Source: Brachionus koreanus
Taxonomy: Eukaryota; Rotifera; Eurotatoria; Ploima; Brachionidae
NCBI GenBank assembly: GCA_016987375.1
Contig: PJRA01000453.1
Span: forward strand, 214,718-278,717
Length of the DNA: 64,000 nucleotides
Direction: 5' to 3'
A model generated the notes under the pieces. The model worked only from the letters and a program-made list of their open reading frames with translations. It made no database searches and had not been told where the DNA came from. Positions 24,278-35,845 of the stretch are shown here, in pieces. The translations under genes and the position numbers were made by a program. Within the stretch, counting starts at the first letter, position 1; the number at the start of each line of letters is the position of its first letter.

Positions 24278-24872
24278 TTAAGAATTTTGATCTGCAAATT
24301 TTAATGGATCTATGGATCGTTTACCACTTAAATAAGACAACATGTGAAAATTGCTCATTTGTAGAAAGAGAAAAAAATTACATTTTTTCAAAATCAAATT
24401 GGCCATGTCCAGCTGGCATTTGTTGATAAGCTACAAAAAAAAATTAATTTTTTTTTCTTAATTTTGACAACAAATATTATAAACCTTTAACAAGGTCTAT
24501 TTTAGCTTGAAGTTCCATCAATCGAGAGTCGATATCACTTCTTTTATTTCTTAAAAATAATTGATTTTTTTAAAATTTTGCAAGACAATTTTTAAAGTCA
24601 TACCTTTGATTGCTAAATATTTGGTTGATTATTTCTTCACTAGGAGAAAATTTTAAAATAATTGGAATAATTATTTAAAAAATTACTTAAGTTTTTTATC
24701 TAATCGGTCTATTTCCAGTAATAAGTCATGCTGTTTGATCATTTTTTGATCATATCTTAAACATTTAGTTTTAATTAAAAACAATTTTTTTTAATTTTGT
24801 TTCTTACTTATCAATGTATTTAGTTGTCACACATGAAACCACTAGACAAAATAATAGTATTTTTTTGAGCAT
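24278..24872 (-). CDS. Amidated neuropeptide precursor 3
   Basis: Six exons, 24808-24872, 24687-24755, 24604-24639, 24485-24549, 24382-24430 and 24278-24326, give 110 aa. The signal peptide begins MLKKILLFCLVVSCVTT. The spacer (KMIKQHDLLLEIDRLDKK) is helical and ends RNKR. The mature peptide is 35 residues: SDIDSRLMELQAKIDLVKAY, QQMPA, then GHGQFDFEKI, followed by GKR; a tail (SIDPLKFADQNS) completes it. The 36-nt exon before the peptide matches the 36-nt second exon of precursor 1, supporting common descent. One internal junction is phase 1 rather than phase 2, but the peptide length is preserved. Conserved residues across the three copies are concentrated in RL-E-QAKI and G-FDF plus the C-terminal aliphatic residue. 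Confidence 0.8.
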
Positions 24873-26660
24873 TTTAAATTCTTCTATCTAGAATAAAAAT
24901 TAAATAATTTTTTTTTTATCCCAAACACACTTATTAAGTTTTTGATTTATTTTTTTAATTAAATGTAGCTTTTTTAAACTAAAAAAAAAAGAAAAAATTT
25001 TCTTTTATTGTTCAATTTATGGAAATTTATTTAATTCCAAATTGAAATTAAAAATTCTAATTAAATAAAAAGAAAAAGAAAGTGTTAGTGTTGTTTATTT
25101 GTACGAAATTCAATAAATCAATTTAAATTTTGGCTTTTTTTCTATAATCCTGTTTCAATTAGAAATAAAGCATTTATAAAAGGACTAGCCATAAATTATT
25201 TATATAAAATAGCAATTTTTTAAATAATAAATTGAATTGGCTGTTTAAACAAGTTTATGCTAGGTAAATCTGTAGGTACATGTTTTGAAAAAAAGTGAAT
25301 TGATTTCAAAATTATAAAAAATTTAGCTAAAGGGAATATTTTTTTTCAAATATAAACTAAATTTAAGCTCAGATAACTAAAAAACCTTAATTTAAATTGT
25401 CTTTTTAATTAAAATCTTTAATAACCTTTATTATATCCTGTTATATTTTATTCTAATCAGGAAAAAAAATTATTTTGACATTTTCCAGTATTCAATCAAG
25501 CTACATTTTTAATTTATCTAGACAATTTAAGTATCTAAAACTTGTTTACATTGATAAAATTTTTGTATTTGAATAGAAATTTTAATTTTTATAACCCAGA
25601 CGGAAGCTATTTTAAATTGAAATAATTTAAATTTAAATTAATTCGTCTAAAAAATTTTCTTTATCTAAATTTTTTGAATTCTAATCACACAAATAAAATA
25701 TATCTATGTTTTAAAAAACATTTTTTTTTCTATCTTCAATTGAGAATAACTATAGAAAAAAGTTAAGCTAAATTGTATTTCAAATTGAGAAATTTCAGCA
25801 AGCCATACTTTTTTAATTTATAATATCACAAAAAGTCTATTAGGAAATAAAAAAAATAATCTCAAACTTAATCATTTGTAATTATTTATCGATTACTTAA
25901 TTAAAGATTGTACAAAAAAAATGCCAATGCGTCTAAAATTAATTTCAATTCATTTTTATATTATTTATGGCTTGTTTAACTCGACAATATCGAAATTTTT
26001 TCAATTACGAAAAAAAATCCGAGTTTAGCATGGATAAAATTATGAGTCTTTAATTAAATTAATTAAAATCTAATTCAAATATTTGGTAGGAATAATTAAA
26101 AAAAAACTAGCTCGAGACCAACCTGTATTTTAATTTAGATTTTTTTTATAAAATTAAAATCATAATATCTAACTGATTAATAATCAATAAATAAAAAATT
26201 ATTTTCAACAAAAACCTTGAAAAATAATTATCAAAAATCGGATAATTATGCATATATTTGAATAGCTAGAAATTAATTTTTGCCAAATAAACTAAATTTT
26301 TAAATAAAATGAATTGTTTTATTATATCAAATTGAGGAATCAATTATTTAAATGAATAGATTATTTTAACTATAAAAAAAAGTTAATTTTAGATCATAAA
26401 AAGTTGTACTTATTTTTATGCTTTTCAGTCTTGAAAGGCATTTATTCAGTTTAGTAAATTTTGCAAAAAAATTAATTAATTTTATTAGAAAAAATCTCTA
26501 AGATGTTTTCTTTAAGAGTTTATTTTTTCCAACAATAAAATAAGCTCTTTTTACTGACAAGCTTAACATTTGTTTTGGAAGCTTAAAAATAACAGCGCAT
26601 ATATCAGAAAAATTTTGACATTTAAACATAAGAAAGATGATAAACTGAATAATTTAGTTT
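24873..26660. other. Intergenic, nothing recognised
   Basis: AT-rich. I searched for a fourth neuropeptide copy (QAKI or GRFDF-like exons) and saw none up to the assembly gap. Confidence 0.5.
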
Positions 26661-27086
26661 NNNNNNNNNNNNNNNNNNNNNNNNNNNNNNNNNNNNNNNN
26701 NNNNNNNNNNNNNNNNNNNNNNNNNNNNNNNNNNNNNNNNNNNNNNNNNNNNNNNNNNNNNNNNNNNNNNNNNNNNNNNNNNNNNNNNNNNNNNNNNNNN
26801 NNNNNNNNNNNNNNNNNNNNNNNNNNNNNNNNNNNNNNNNNNNNNNNNNNNNNNNNNNNNNNNNNNNNNNNNNNNNNNNNNNNNNNNNNNNNNNNNNNNN
26901 NNNNNNNNNNNNNNNNNNNNNNNNNNNNNNNNNNNNNNNNNNNNNNNNNNNNNNNNNNNNNNNNNNNNNNNNNNNNNNNNNNNNNNNNNNNNNNNNNNNN
27001 NNNNNNNNNNNNNNNNNNNNNNNNNNNNNNNNNNNNNNNNNNNNNNNNNNNNNNNNNNNNNNNNNNNNNNNNNNNNNNNNNNNNNN
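26661..27086. other. Assembly gap (426 N)
   Basis: Run of N. Open frames crossing it are artefacts. Confidence 1.
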
Positions 27087-27288
27087 TTTTAGGCCATCTT
27101 GAATGGGTCATATACGGCATTTAAAAAAGCAAGAAAAATTTCAATATTTAAAGGAAAATAAGCGAGAAATTGAAAAAAAAAATTTATTTTTTTTTGTATT
27201 TGTTGTTATGTTGTTGTTGTTGTATTAAGACAAAAAAATAAGTTCATGTGTATATGTAAAGAACTCAGATCGCGGAACAAAAATGTGT

Positions 27289-28454
27289 TTAGAATTTTCC
27301 CGGATTAACTAAGTTATTGTTGGTGCTGATTAGATGCTGAGGTGCTATTTGTTGTATGGCGGAGCCGGATGAATTGTTTACCAGGGCTGTTTGCTGACGA
27401 GCTGGAGCCATTACGGCCGAGCTTGGCTGACGCTGAGCGCCTGCATTATTCGCCTGATTTTGTTCGCCATTTGTCTCCTGATTGGACTTGTTAGCATTCG
27501 AATTATTTGCCTAATTAATTAATTAATCTTGAATAAAAAAATTTTTTTTTTTTTATTTTTCTAAATTACAAATTTAAGGTTGTTCCAGTCGAACATGAAA
27601 TCGTAGGTAAAACCTTGACGATGAAACAAATTTCGGAATAGTTGTCTTAAGTATTGATAGTCGGGTCGATCGTCGAATCGCAACGAGCGGCAATAGCCGA
27701 GATAATTGCAAAATTCGGTGGGAAAGCCCTTGCAGAGCTCTTCGACACTTGTTGCCATTTTTTTCTCGCTTATTCTCTCGTACTTTTGACGCTTTGTCTG
27801 AGCTTTGAGGCCCTGCCAGGGCAGCGAGCCTCGATTGAAGTACATGAAAACGTAGCCTAGCGACTCGAGATCGTCTCGGCGGCTTTGTTCTACACCCATA
27901 TGGGTGTTGATGGATGCGTAGCGAGCAGTTCCGGTCAAATTTTTGTTTTCACGGTAAGCAATGTGCTGGTGAGTGCGCGGATCGCGAAATTTTTTTGCCA
28001 AACCAAAATCGATTATGTACACTAAATTTCCTTTTTTTGCCAGGCCCATAAGAAAGTTGTCGGGCTTGATGTCCCGATGAATGAAGTTTTTCGAGTGGAT
28101 GTATTCGATGCGGCTGATGGTCTGATCAGCCAGCAGCAGCACGGTCTTCAAGCTGAATTTGCGCGAGCAAAAGTTGAACAAGTCCTCGAGACTGGGCCCG
28201 AGCAGCTCCATGACCATCACGTTGTAGTCGCCCTCGCCGCCGCACCACTTGAGCGCGGGTATGCCCACTCCGCCCTGCAGCAGCCTGTATATTTTACTCT
28301 CTATGTGCAATTGCGGGTGCTTGGTCTTCGTGCATTCCAGTTTTATGCCCACTTCTTCATTGGTCACTATGTTGTAGCCCAAGTAGATATCTCCGAATGA
28401 GCCACTGCCGATCTTGCGGCCTAAACGGTACTTTTGACCAACCCGAAGTTCCAT
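27289..28454 (-). CDS. CSNK1D: Casein kinase 1 delta/epsilon (Doubletime type)
   Basis: Two exons, 27570-28454 and 27289-27510, give 368 aa. CK1 delta/epsilon is a monomeric Ser/Thr kinase acting in circadian clock, Wnt and vesicle pathways. The kinase domain (about 1-295) starts [20 protein letters not shown], has [17 protein letters not shown] and the CK1-specific SIN ([11 protein letters not shown]) in place of APE, and [11 protein letters not shown]. It ends at FDWNNLKF, where a GTAATTTAG donor (an in-frame stop if unspliced) joins a 59-nt intron. Exon 2 is a disordered Asn/Gln-rich tail ending [10 protein letters not shown]. The usual VAIK is VGIK here, with the lysine kept. The exon is notably GC-richer than its surroundings. 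Confidence 0.95.
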
Positions 28455-30840
28455 TTACCAAAAAAAACAAATCTAAAATTTTCAAAAAAATAACAAATTT
28501 TTTTCCTCTAGTTTCATATTAACTCTTTATTTTCATCAATTCAATAGAATAAAATATTTATATTATATGCTTTCTATACGACTTTATCGATTGACTACTA
28601 TCTTTGGATAAATTATTCGCAAAATATATTGCAAGGCATTTGAAGAGAAATACACACAGAAACAAGAAAAAATCTATTTTATAAAAGGGTTAAGTATCAT
28701 ATATATATAAATTTATAATATGCATATTAAAATGTATATATCTCAAGAAATATATGTATGTATGAATGCAGCTAGATGCACGTATACACACTAAAAATAA
28801 AGAATTTTAAAATTATAGAGAAATTTTAATTATTTTTGTTTTTTGCTCTTTCTGTTCTAAATAGAGAGAAAAAATTTTTTCTCTATTATTTTTTTTATTT
28901 CGTTTTATGCTAATAGCATTGAAATAAAAATATATGATCATTTCTAGCTAAGCTTTTTAGAGTCTTGTTTATTTTAATTAATGCAAACAAAATAAATTCA
29001 ACGAATCGACTCGATGCTTGTCTTCGGGGTTTCCTAGTAACACTCACTAACTCGTTCGACTTCGGTCTTCTGCTTTAGCTCACAAAATAAAAAAACAAGA
29101 TAATTGGCAATTGTTTTATTAGTACTTTTAAAATAAATTATCCCAAAAATGAAAAAAAAATATTCGGCTAACTTTCTCTAATCTCAAAAAAATATTGCTT
29201 GCAAACACTACTGTAATCCATAGAAATTCAGCTTAGTTTAGCACAAAAAAAAATTTAATTTTTGAAAAAAAAAAAAAAAATTATTTATTACCCATACTAA
29301 GTTTTATGCTAATTTAAATTAAAAAAACAAAAATTAGAATAGCAAAATTGCCCTCAGTTTGTTTGCTAATTGCATGAGTTTTTTATTTAAATCAATAAAA
29401 TAATGATTTATCTTTTTCCGTCTTTGGAAAAAGGAATGTTTTATCATTGTCTATCCACCCATTATAAATTTATGTCAAACAAAAGTGTTTATTTTCAATT
29501 TAGCTCTCATAGATAAAAAAAAATAATAAATTTTTATCTGACATATAACGGTATTTTAGGGATGAAAAAAAATCATTTTTCTTAAAATTCATTCAAATCT
29601 AAATTCCATTATTAAGATAAACAATAAATGCTTGACCTAGAGTCGCACAAAATTGACGCATTTAAAACCAAATTAGCTTTAAATGACGAATTTAATTTAG
29701 AAAATGCTTAATGAGAAAAATGAAAAAAAAACTCATCTATTCAAAAACACATTGCCATTTGAATAAAAAACATATTTTCCATGCACCTACACAAGTCAAG
29801 TCTTAGAAAAATACCTTTTTTTTCTCTTCTAAAAAAAATATCTCTTTCATAAACCCATAGCCAAATAAAAATATTTTACTCAATTTTTTTTTTATCATTT
29901 TTTACTATAAATTATTTGAAGAAAAATAATTTGGAAATTTAGAAAAAAAAACAGAATATTTTTCAGACTAATTTATTATTTTAAATTTTTCTAAATTTTC
30001 AAGAGCTAGTTTTTTACATATGCTAAGTCGACAATAAAAATACAGTTTTTGTTTTTTCAAAATTAAAAAAAAAAAATTCATCTAAAAAGCAAAACTTTTG
30101 GCCAACAATATCTCTTAACGCTTGATAAATTTAAAAATAAGATAAAATACCTTAGATATCTGATCATCTTTAATAAAAATTTGAATAAAAATTTATTTTA
30201 CTAGAAAATTCTTTATTGTTTAGTGAAAAATATAAATTGAGTGGCCAAATTTATTTATTTGCCAATAAGCTAAAATAGATGCAAAATTAAAAAAGTTAAA
30301 GAGAAACTTTAAAATAAGGCCTATTCAATTTAGAATTTTGAAAACATAATTTTATTAATGTAAAAAAATTAAAGCATAAGCTTATTAAATACTTGATTTC
30401 AGGATACTCAACGTGTTGAAGTGATTTTGTTTATATTGAATTGAATTTCTTAGAAAAAGAGTCAAATTGTTGCCCGAAATTGCGTTTAGTTTTCATAATT
30501 TCAAAATGGTTGCCTAGGAATCAATGAAGAAAATTTTCATTTTTGATATTAGAACAAAAAAATGTGAATAAAAATTCGATAGGTATTTTATGGATGCACA
30601 GTGAATTTGTGAAAATTTGCAAATTTTTTTAATTGAAATAATATTAGTATTAGTATACTAAGTCACTTGTGTGATAAAAATAATGGCGCATTTAATAGAA
30701 AGTTCTAAGAAGTTTTTTTTTAAAACTAAGTTATAAAGAAAAAAATTTTTTTTTTAATAATTTAGATTGGTTTAGTGTAAAATTTCGACTTCGACTGTGG
30801 GTCAAAGTTGTCTTTTTATTTTGCTAACTCCAAACAAACC
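28455..30840. other. Intergenic between CK1 and SERF
   Basis: AT-rich, with a locally richer stretch at about 28995-29085 that could be a CK1 5' untranslated exon or promoter; no direct support. Confidence 0.4.
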
Positions 30841-31041
30841 ATGACTAGAGGAAATCAACGTGAGCTTGCCCGAGAAAAAAATCTCAAAAATCAGTCGGGC
30901 AAAGGCACCAAACAATCGGAAACCGACGCCAACAAGGGTCTCTCTTTGGAAGAAAGAAAGCGACGCGACGCGGAACGCATGAAACTGAAACAAAAACTAG
31001 CAGAAGAAAAAAAAGCAGCCGCTGTTGAGGGTAAAAAATAG
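30841..31041 (+). CDS. SERF: SERF family small EDRK-rich factor
   Basis: A single exon of 66 aa. The ATG at 30841 gives the family-defining start [18 protein letters not shown]. The rest is highly charged and disordered ([19 protein letters not shown], then AEEKKAAA). SERF proteins are small, charged, cytosolic/nucleolar proteins known as modifiers of amyloid aggregation. An open frame continues 11 codons upstream, but no ATG is there, and the family starts at MTRGNQRE. Confidence 0.93.
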   Translation: MTRGNQRELAREKNLKNQSGKGTKQSETDANKGLSLEERKRRDAERMKLKQKLAEEKKAAAVEGKK

Positions 31042-32529
31042 ATAAATTATGATGTCTGTTATTTTTTTTTTAATTTTAAAATTAATAAATAAAAATTTAA
31101 AGTAGAATTTTGTCTTTGTTTCAAAAAAGATTAAAATTAAGGCAATTTTCCTTTTAATTTAAAAAAAGTTAGTTCTTTTTAAAATCTATTTTATTGAAAT
31201 AAGCATAAAATAGTGTTTTTTTTTTGTTTAAATGAACCTAGCAGCTGAAATTCAATATTTTTTTATTACCTACAAAATGCTCAAATATTCTTAGTAAATA
31301 AATTTCCAATAGCATTTATTTCAAATTTTTACTGAAACAAAGCCATAATTTAAAAATTTTAAATTCACATTAAATATGCCAAATTACGTTACTTGGGAAC
31401 CTCTTTGAAAATAAACTAATGCTTTAATTTGAGTACAAAATCAACTTGATATCCAATTACTTGTAAACTCTATGGTCAATTCTTATCTTAATAAGGACCG
31501 ACTTTTTGACCTAAATAGCTTCTATCAATTCACACAGTAAATATTAATCAAGTTAATTTAGTTTAATTTAAAATTAGTCTGACAAAAATGAAATACGACC
31601 TCTTTTCTCAAAGATTTATTTGTAAAATTTGTAAAATCTCTTCTATTTTTATCTAATTCTAATCTTAATTTCATTATTTATTATAATTTTGTCATAAATA
31701 ATAAAAATTAAAAAATAATCACGTTTTAAAGCTTAAGAATTTCAAAAAGTCTAAATCATTAATATTTGAAATTGAGACTAAAAAAGAATTTATTTGAATT
31801 GAAAATGATTTTATGTAATTTTAAAATTTAAAAAATAAAATATTATCAGAATAATGAAGTATTTTATCCATGAAAAAGTTTTATTTAATTTTTTTCTCTC
31901 AATTTTCTATTCATATCTGCTTTATTTGGTTAAATTTTAAAAAAAATTTCATTATTTATTGCGGATATTTTTAATTAAATTTTACATTTTGAACGATTTT
32001 GAATTAAAAAATCTTCTTTAAAAGAACATTTATTTTAAAATATTTTCAATATTAAAAAAATATGACAGAAATTATTTACGAAATTTTAAAATGGCTGTTT
32101 GTGTGTGTATGTGTGTCGGTTTTTTATTTTTTTATTTTTTTATTTTTTTAAACTAAAAATTAAAGCTAAACAAAAAATAAACTAAACAAAAAAAAATAAT
32201 ATTGAAAAAAAAAATTGCCCAACTTGTATTGTTTTAAACATCACAAATTATAAAAATTTATGTCACTCACCATAAAATAAATATTAGAAAAGTATTAGTG
32301 GTATTGCCGAAATGGGCTGACGGCATTCATACACTACGAGGCCACAATACCATTGAATTGACAGCCTCATTCCGGCTTTACAACATACGACCAACAAACA
32401 AAATTTAAATAAATATTTTTTATTCGATAAAAATTTAAATTAAAGAAAAAAAAAACAAAAAATCTAATTCAAACAAGTCGAAATAAAATAACACTCTTAT
32501 TAGCTTACTTGTTAAGTAACCTCAGGTTC

Positions 32530-32560
<31 letters not shown>

Positions 32561-32898
32561 CAAACCAGAACTTCATAAAAATATCCTCATGAAAATGATC
32601 ACCATGAATAATAATGGAAATTTTGCAGTCATAAATTGCAAACATATTGCAATTTTTTTCTCTGGCACAAATAAATACTGAACAAAAAAAAATTAAAGAG
32701 GAGAACAATTTTTATCGCCTGATCTACCTTTCCTATTGTTTGACTTGACCGCGTCATTTTATTTTTTAAACACCAATTCAAAGCAGTCAACAATAGAAAA
32801 AAAAAATAAAAACAAAATAAACATTTACAAAAATAAATCCCCAAATATATGAAAAAAGTACGTAGGTAGGTAAAAAAAAAAGAAAAGAAATTATCAGT
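31042..32898. other. Intergenic between SERF and CREB3-like
   Basis: Convergent genes flank it. It contains a short TG tract (32098-32118), the structured-looking island at 32290-32395 and a run of about 24 A at 32538. Nothing else seen. Confidence 0.5.
32290..32395. other. GC-richer, foldable island (possible structured RNA)
   Basis: About 105 bases with much higher GC than the flanks. TAGTGGTATTG (32296-32306) can pair along 11 positions with CAATACCATTG (32345-32355), with two wobbles. Directly inside, CCG (32307-32309) pairs CGG (32321-32323). GCCTCATTCCGGC (32364-32376) can form a further small hairpin. Both strands also have a short open frame, so a coding exon cannot be excluded. No match to an RNA family I know. 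Confidence 0.35.
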
Positions 32899-35845
32899 CT
32901 AAGAAGAGCTTAGTTTAATGACAGCTTGATTAAGCGGATTGAAATTGCTTGGATTAGAGTTTGAAATAAGCCGAAATCTAGTAGGAACTTTGGCCGTATT
33001 TGGTGTAGAGTTAACCACTCGAATGTTGTTCATTTGTTTAGGTATGTCTGATGTTTGACCATTGGCCAAATTAAGAATGATCACTTGTCCATCTTCATTG
33101 GTCTGATTAACAACGAGCTGATAGTCGCCTTGAGGCGCTGTTTGATTTGTCTGAATAGTCTTTGAAATTATGGGAGGAGAATTTTTGCCTATGTTGGATA
33201 TTTTTCCAATAAAGGGTCTCACTTTGGTTAGCTCGACAGTAGTGCCAGTTTTGCTGCGCGCCATCGAGCTATTCGCTTGAGCGCCAACTAGCTCGACGGC
33301 CGCCTCGTCCACATCGGACAATTTCCTCTTCAAACTGGGCACATTATCATCATAAATAATTTGTCTAATTGATTGTTTTGGCTCATCGGCTTGTTGTTCG
33401 CCTTTGGCAGTGGCAGTGGCGGCAGCAGCAGCTGTGGCCACAGCAACTACGGCCACTGATGAAGCTGTTGTCGTCGATTGAGATCTAGTTAGGCCAGTGG
33501 CGGCCGCCGGTACCGAGTTAGTCAGCTGATCTTTGGTAATTAATGGCGACCATATGCCAAATACAACTGTAAAGAACAGTACCAATACTAATATCAATGT
33601 ACTAAACTGATTTGTGTTATTTGCTTGCTGTTGTTGCTGTTGAGATTGTAGATTTATATCATTTATTGTCTGATTATTTGTTTGAATTGATTGAGAACTA
33701 TCGCTCATGGACAATGAAATTTTCATTTTTTCTAATTCTAAGAGCAAATTTTTGTTATTCAATTCCAAGTCTTCGAGTCTTTTTTTGAGCTCATGATTTT
33801 CATTTATGTAATTTTGCATTTTTCGCTCCAACGAGTCGACATACTCTTTCTTCTTGCGTCTGCTCTCCTGGGCCGATATTTTATTTTTAATTTTTCGCCG
33901 AATTTTTTTCAATATTTTCTCCTCGGACTTGCTCAGTGGCAATTGTGTAGGCACTTGATGACCCTCTTGAATTAGAGTGCGTTTTTCCTCTTCTGTCAAT
34001 AAAATCGGTCCGGAAGAAGGCAATTTCTAAACAAGAAAAATAAATTAGAAAAAAATTTTTTTTTTTTTTAAATATTTATTACACTTAGACTGACAAAAAA
34101 CGGCCAACAATCGTCATCCGAATTGTTTAGACTAGATTTAGAATTAGCATTGATCGATTTGCATTTGGATGATTTTGTTTGAAACGAGTGTCCTTTGTTT
34201 TGTTTGAGGGCAGCATGTTTTGAAGAATTCTTGGTCTTTGAGAGAGCAGTACTAGCTGAGGCAAGACCATTGGACACCGATTGGCACGATTGATTGCTTT
34301 CGCTGTCCGAGCCGAACGAGCTGGGCGGACTCGGCGGCAAAACCGAACTTTTAATCTTGGTCTTGTCCATGCTGATTAGATTGGCTTTGACGGACGCATT
34401 TTGAACAGGCTGTATGTGTAATAATTGACCGGGGTTTTGGGACGGTGATGGCAGAGTGGAGCTAGCGGTCGAGCTACCCGACGAGTCTAGGTCGTACTTG
34501 CCTGTCTCGTTCTCTAGGCCGACACTAAGCAAATTGGAAGTGGCCGACAAGTCGACTTGTTCTTGCAAAATGTAAGGAACAAAGTCAAATGATTCTACAT
34601 GGTTATCGGGAGACACACTTGGCGAAGAGCTGTAGTCAAAATTTTCCTCTTGAAAATTAGTCTTTAAATTGGTGTCCAAACTGTTTATTAAATCATTTGG
34701 GCAAATGGAAGAAAAGCAACAGTCCATGTCCAAATTTTCCTCTTTTATGTCGTCTTTGATTGTTTGGTTGAGGTTTTCGTCTGAGAAAAAATTGTAGCCA
34801 TTCCACATGTCCATGTCGTTTGGCGACAATGTGTCTATCAATGCTGACGGGTCCATGTATGGTTTAAACTTAAAAATAATTTTATATTAAAATGATAATT
34901 AAAATTTTTTCGTTTTAATAGTACGCGGACCACTAACAACAACAAAATAAAAAGAGAGAGAGAGAGAGAGATAAGAAAATAGAGGGTTTATGGCCAAGTG
35001 TGTAAAACAAGTGATTACGGGCTAAAGTGAATTATCTTTGAAATTAAACCGGGTCGTTTAAAACCAATTTGAGCTGATAGGATATTTTGAAGAAAAAAAG
35101 AAAAACGAAAGAAAAAGAGGCCAGACCTAACAAAATGTGCATGGGATATTTGAATAAATGAATGAATGAGATATGGTCATTTTTGTTTGTCAAAGGTAAA
35201 CACGGAAATTTAGATCTAAACTAAATATTTTTTTATACATAAAAAAAAATTTTTTTTTTTTTTTGTTTATTCTAAGATTAACCTCGGCCTTAAATATTAG
35301 TAAATTTTTGTTGACTAGCGAAACGATCTATTCAAGCTAGTTGAAAAAAAAAATTCCGTTCTAGTTTTTCTCATTTTATTTTATTATATTTTTATTTTTG
35401 AGCAAATGAGAAATCAATCATTTATCTTATCTTATCTATTAGTTGATGCTCGATTAGTATTCCGTTTTTAGACAAATAAACCAAGACCCCCTGACGATTG
35501 GATGACATTTCAAAAGGTTGATAGCAAAAAATCTTATTATTTTTGTGAGTGTGTGAGCGCGTCTAATTGTTCGCAAATTATTAAATAAATTTGATTTAAA
35601 TACATAAAAAGTAATTAAATTTTTTTTGATTAAAAAAAAAATAGAAAAATAATTTGCAAATCTAATTTGGAACGAACAAATTGGCGGGATATTTGCAAAC
35701 ATTTGTTTTTACAGTGCTCAAAGTTTAAGCTAATTGACCTTAGAAAATATTTGACCGAACGGCACGAAGCCGGCAAAAACTAAAATAGCAAAAATTAACT
35801 CAAATTGCTTACATCCAAATCATCGAAGTCACTAAAACCGGGCAT
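32899..35845 (-). CDS. CREB3L: CREB3-like/CrebA membrane-bound bZIP transcription factor
   Basis: Three exons, 35813-35845, 34083-34868 and 32899-34026, give 648 aa. CREB3-family factors are ER-anchored. Cleavage frees the N-terminal part to activate secretory-pathway genes. Exon 1 encodes only [11 protein letters not shown], then phase 0 to [14 protein letters not shown]; exon 2 is an acidic, Ser-rich activation region. Exon 3 opens with the family signature [18 protein letters not shown] and the basic region [20 protein letters not shown] (about 305-330), then a leucine zipper, a poly-Gln stretch and a single membrane span ([19 protein letters not shown], about 412-435). The lumenal tail is Ala/Thr-rich. 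No RxxL site-1-protease motif is obvious next to the span; one RFRL lies near the C-terminus. Confidence 0.93.
34869..35812. other. CREB3-like intron 1 with a GA microsatellite
   Basis: Intron of 944 nt separating an 11-codon first exon from the rest. It contains an AG dinucleotide run at about 34951-34971. Confidence 0.75.

Noticed and set aside
26563..27124. Open frames on both strands spanning the N gap
   Set aside because: They are open only because N does not encode a stop; almost all residues are undefined.
28077..28400. 107-codon plus-strand frame
   Set aside because: Antisense shadow of the casein kinase 1 exon, open because that exon is GC-rich.
28995..29085. GC-richer block upstream of casein kinase 1 as a separate gene
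   Set aside because: No open frame with protein character; more likely untranslated exon or promoter.
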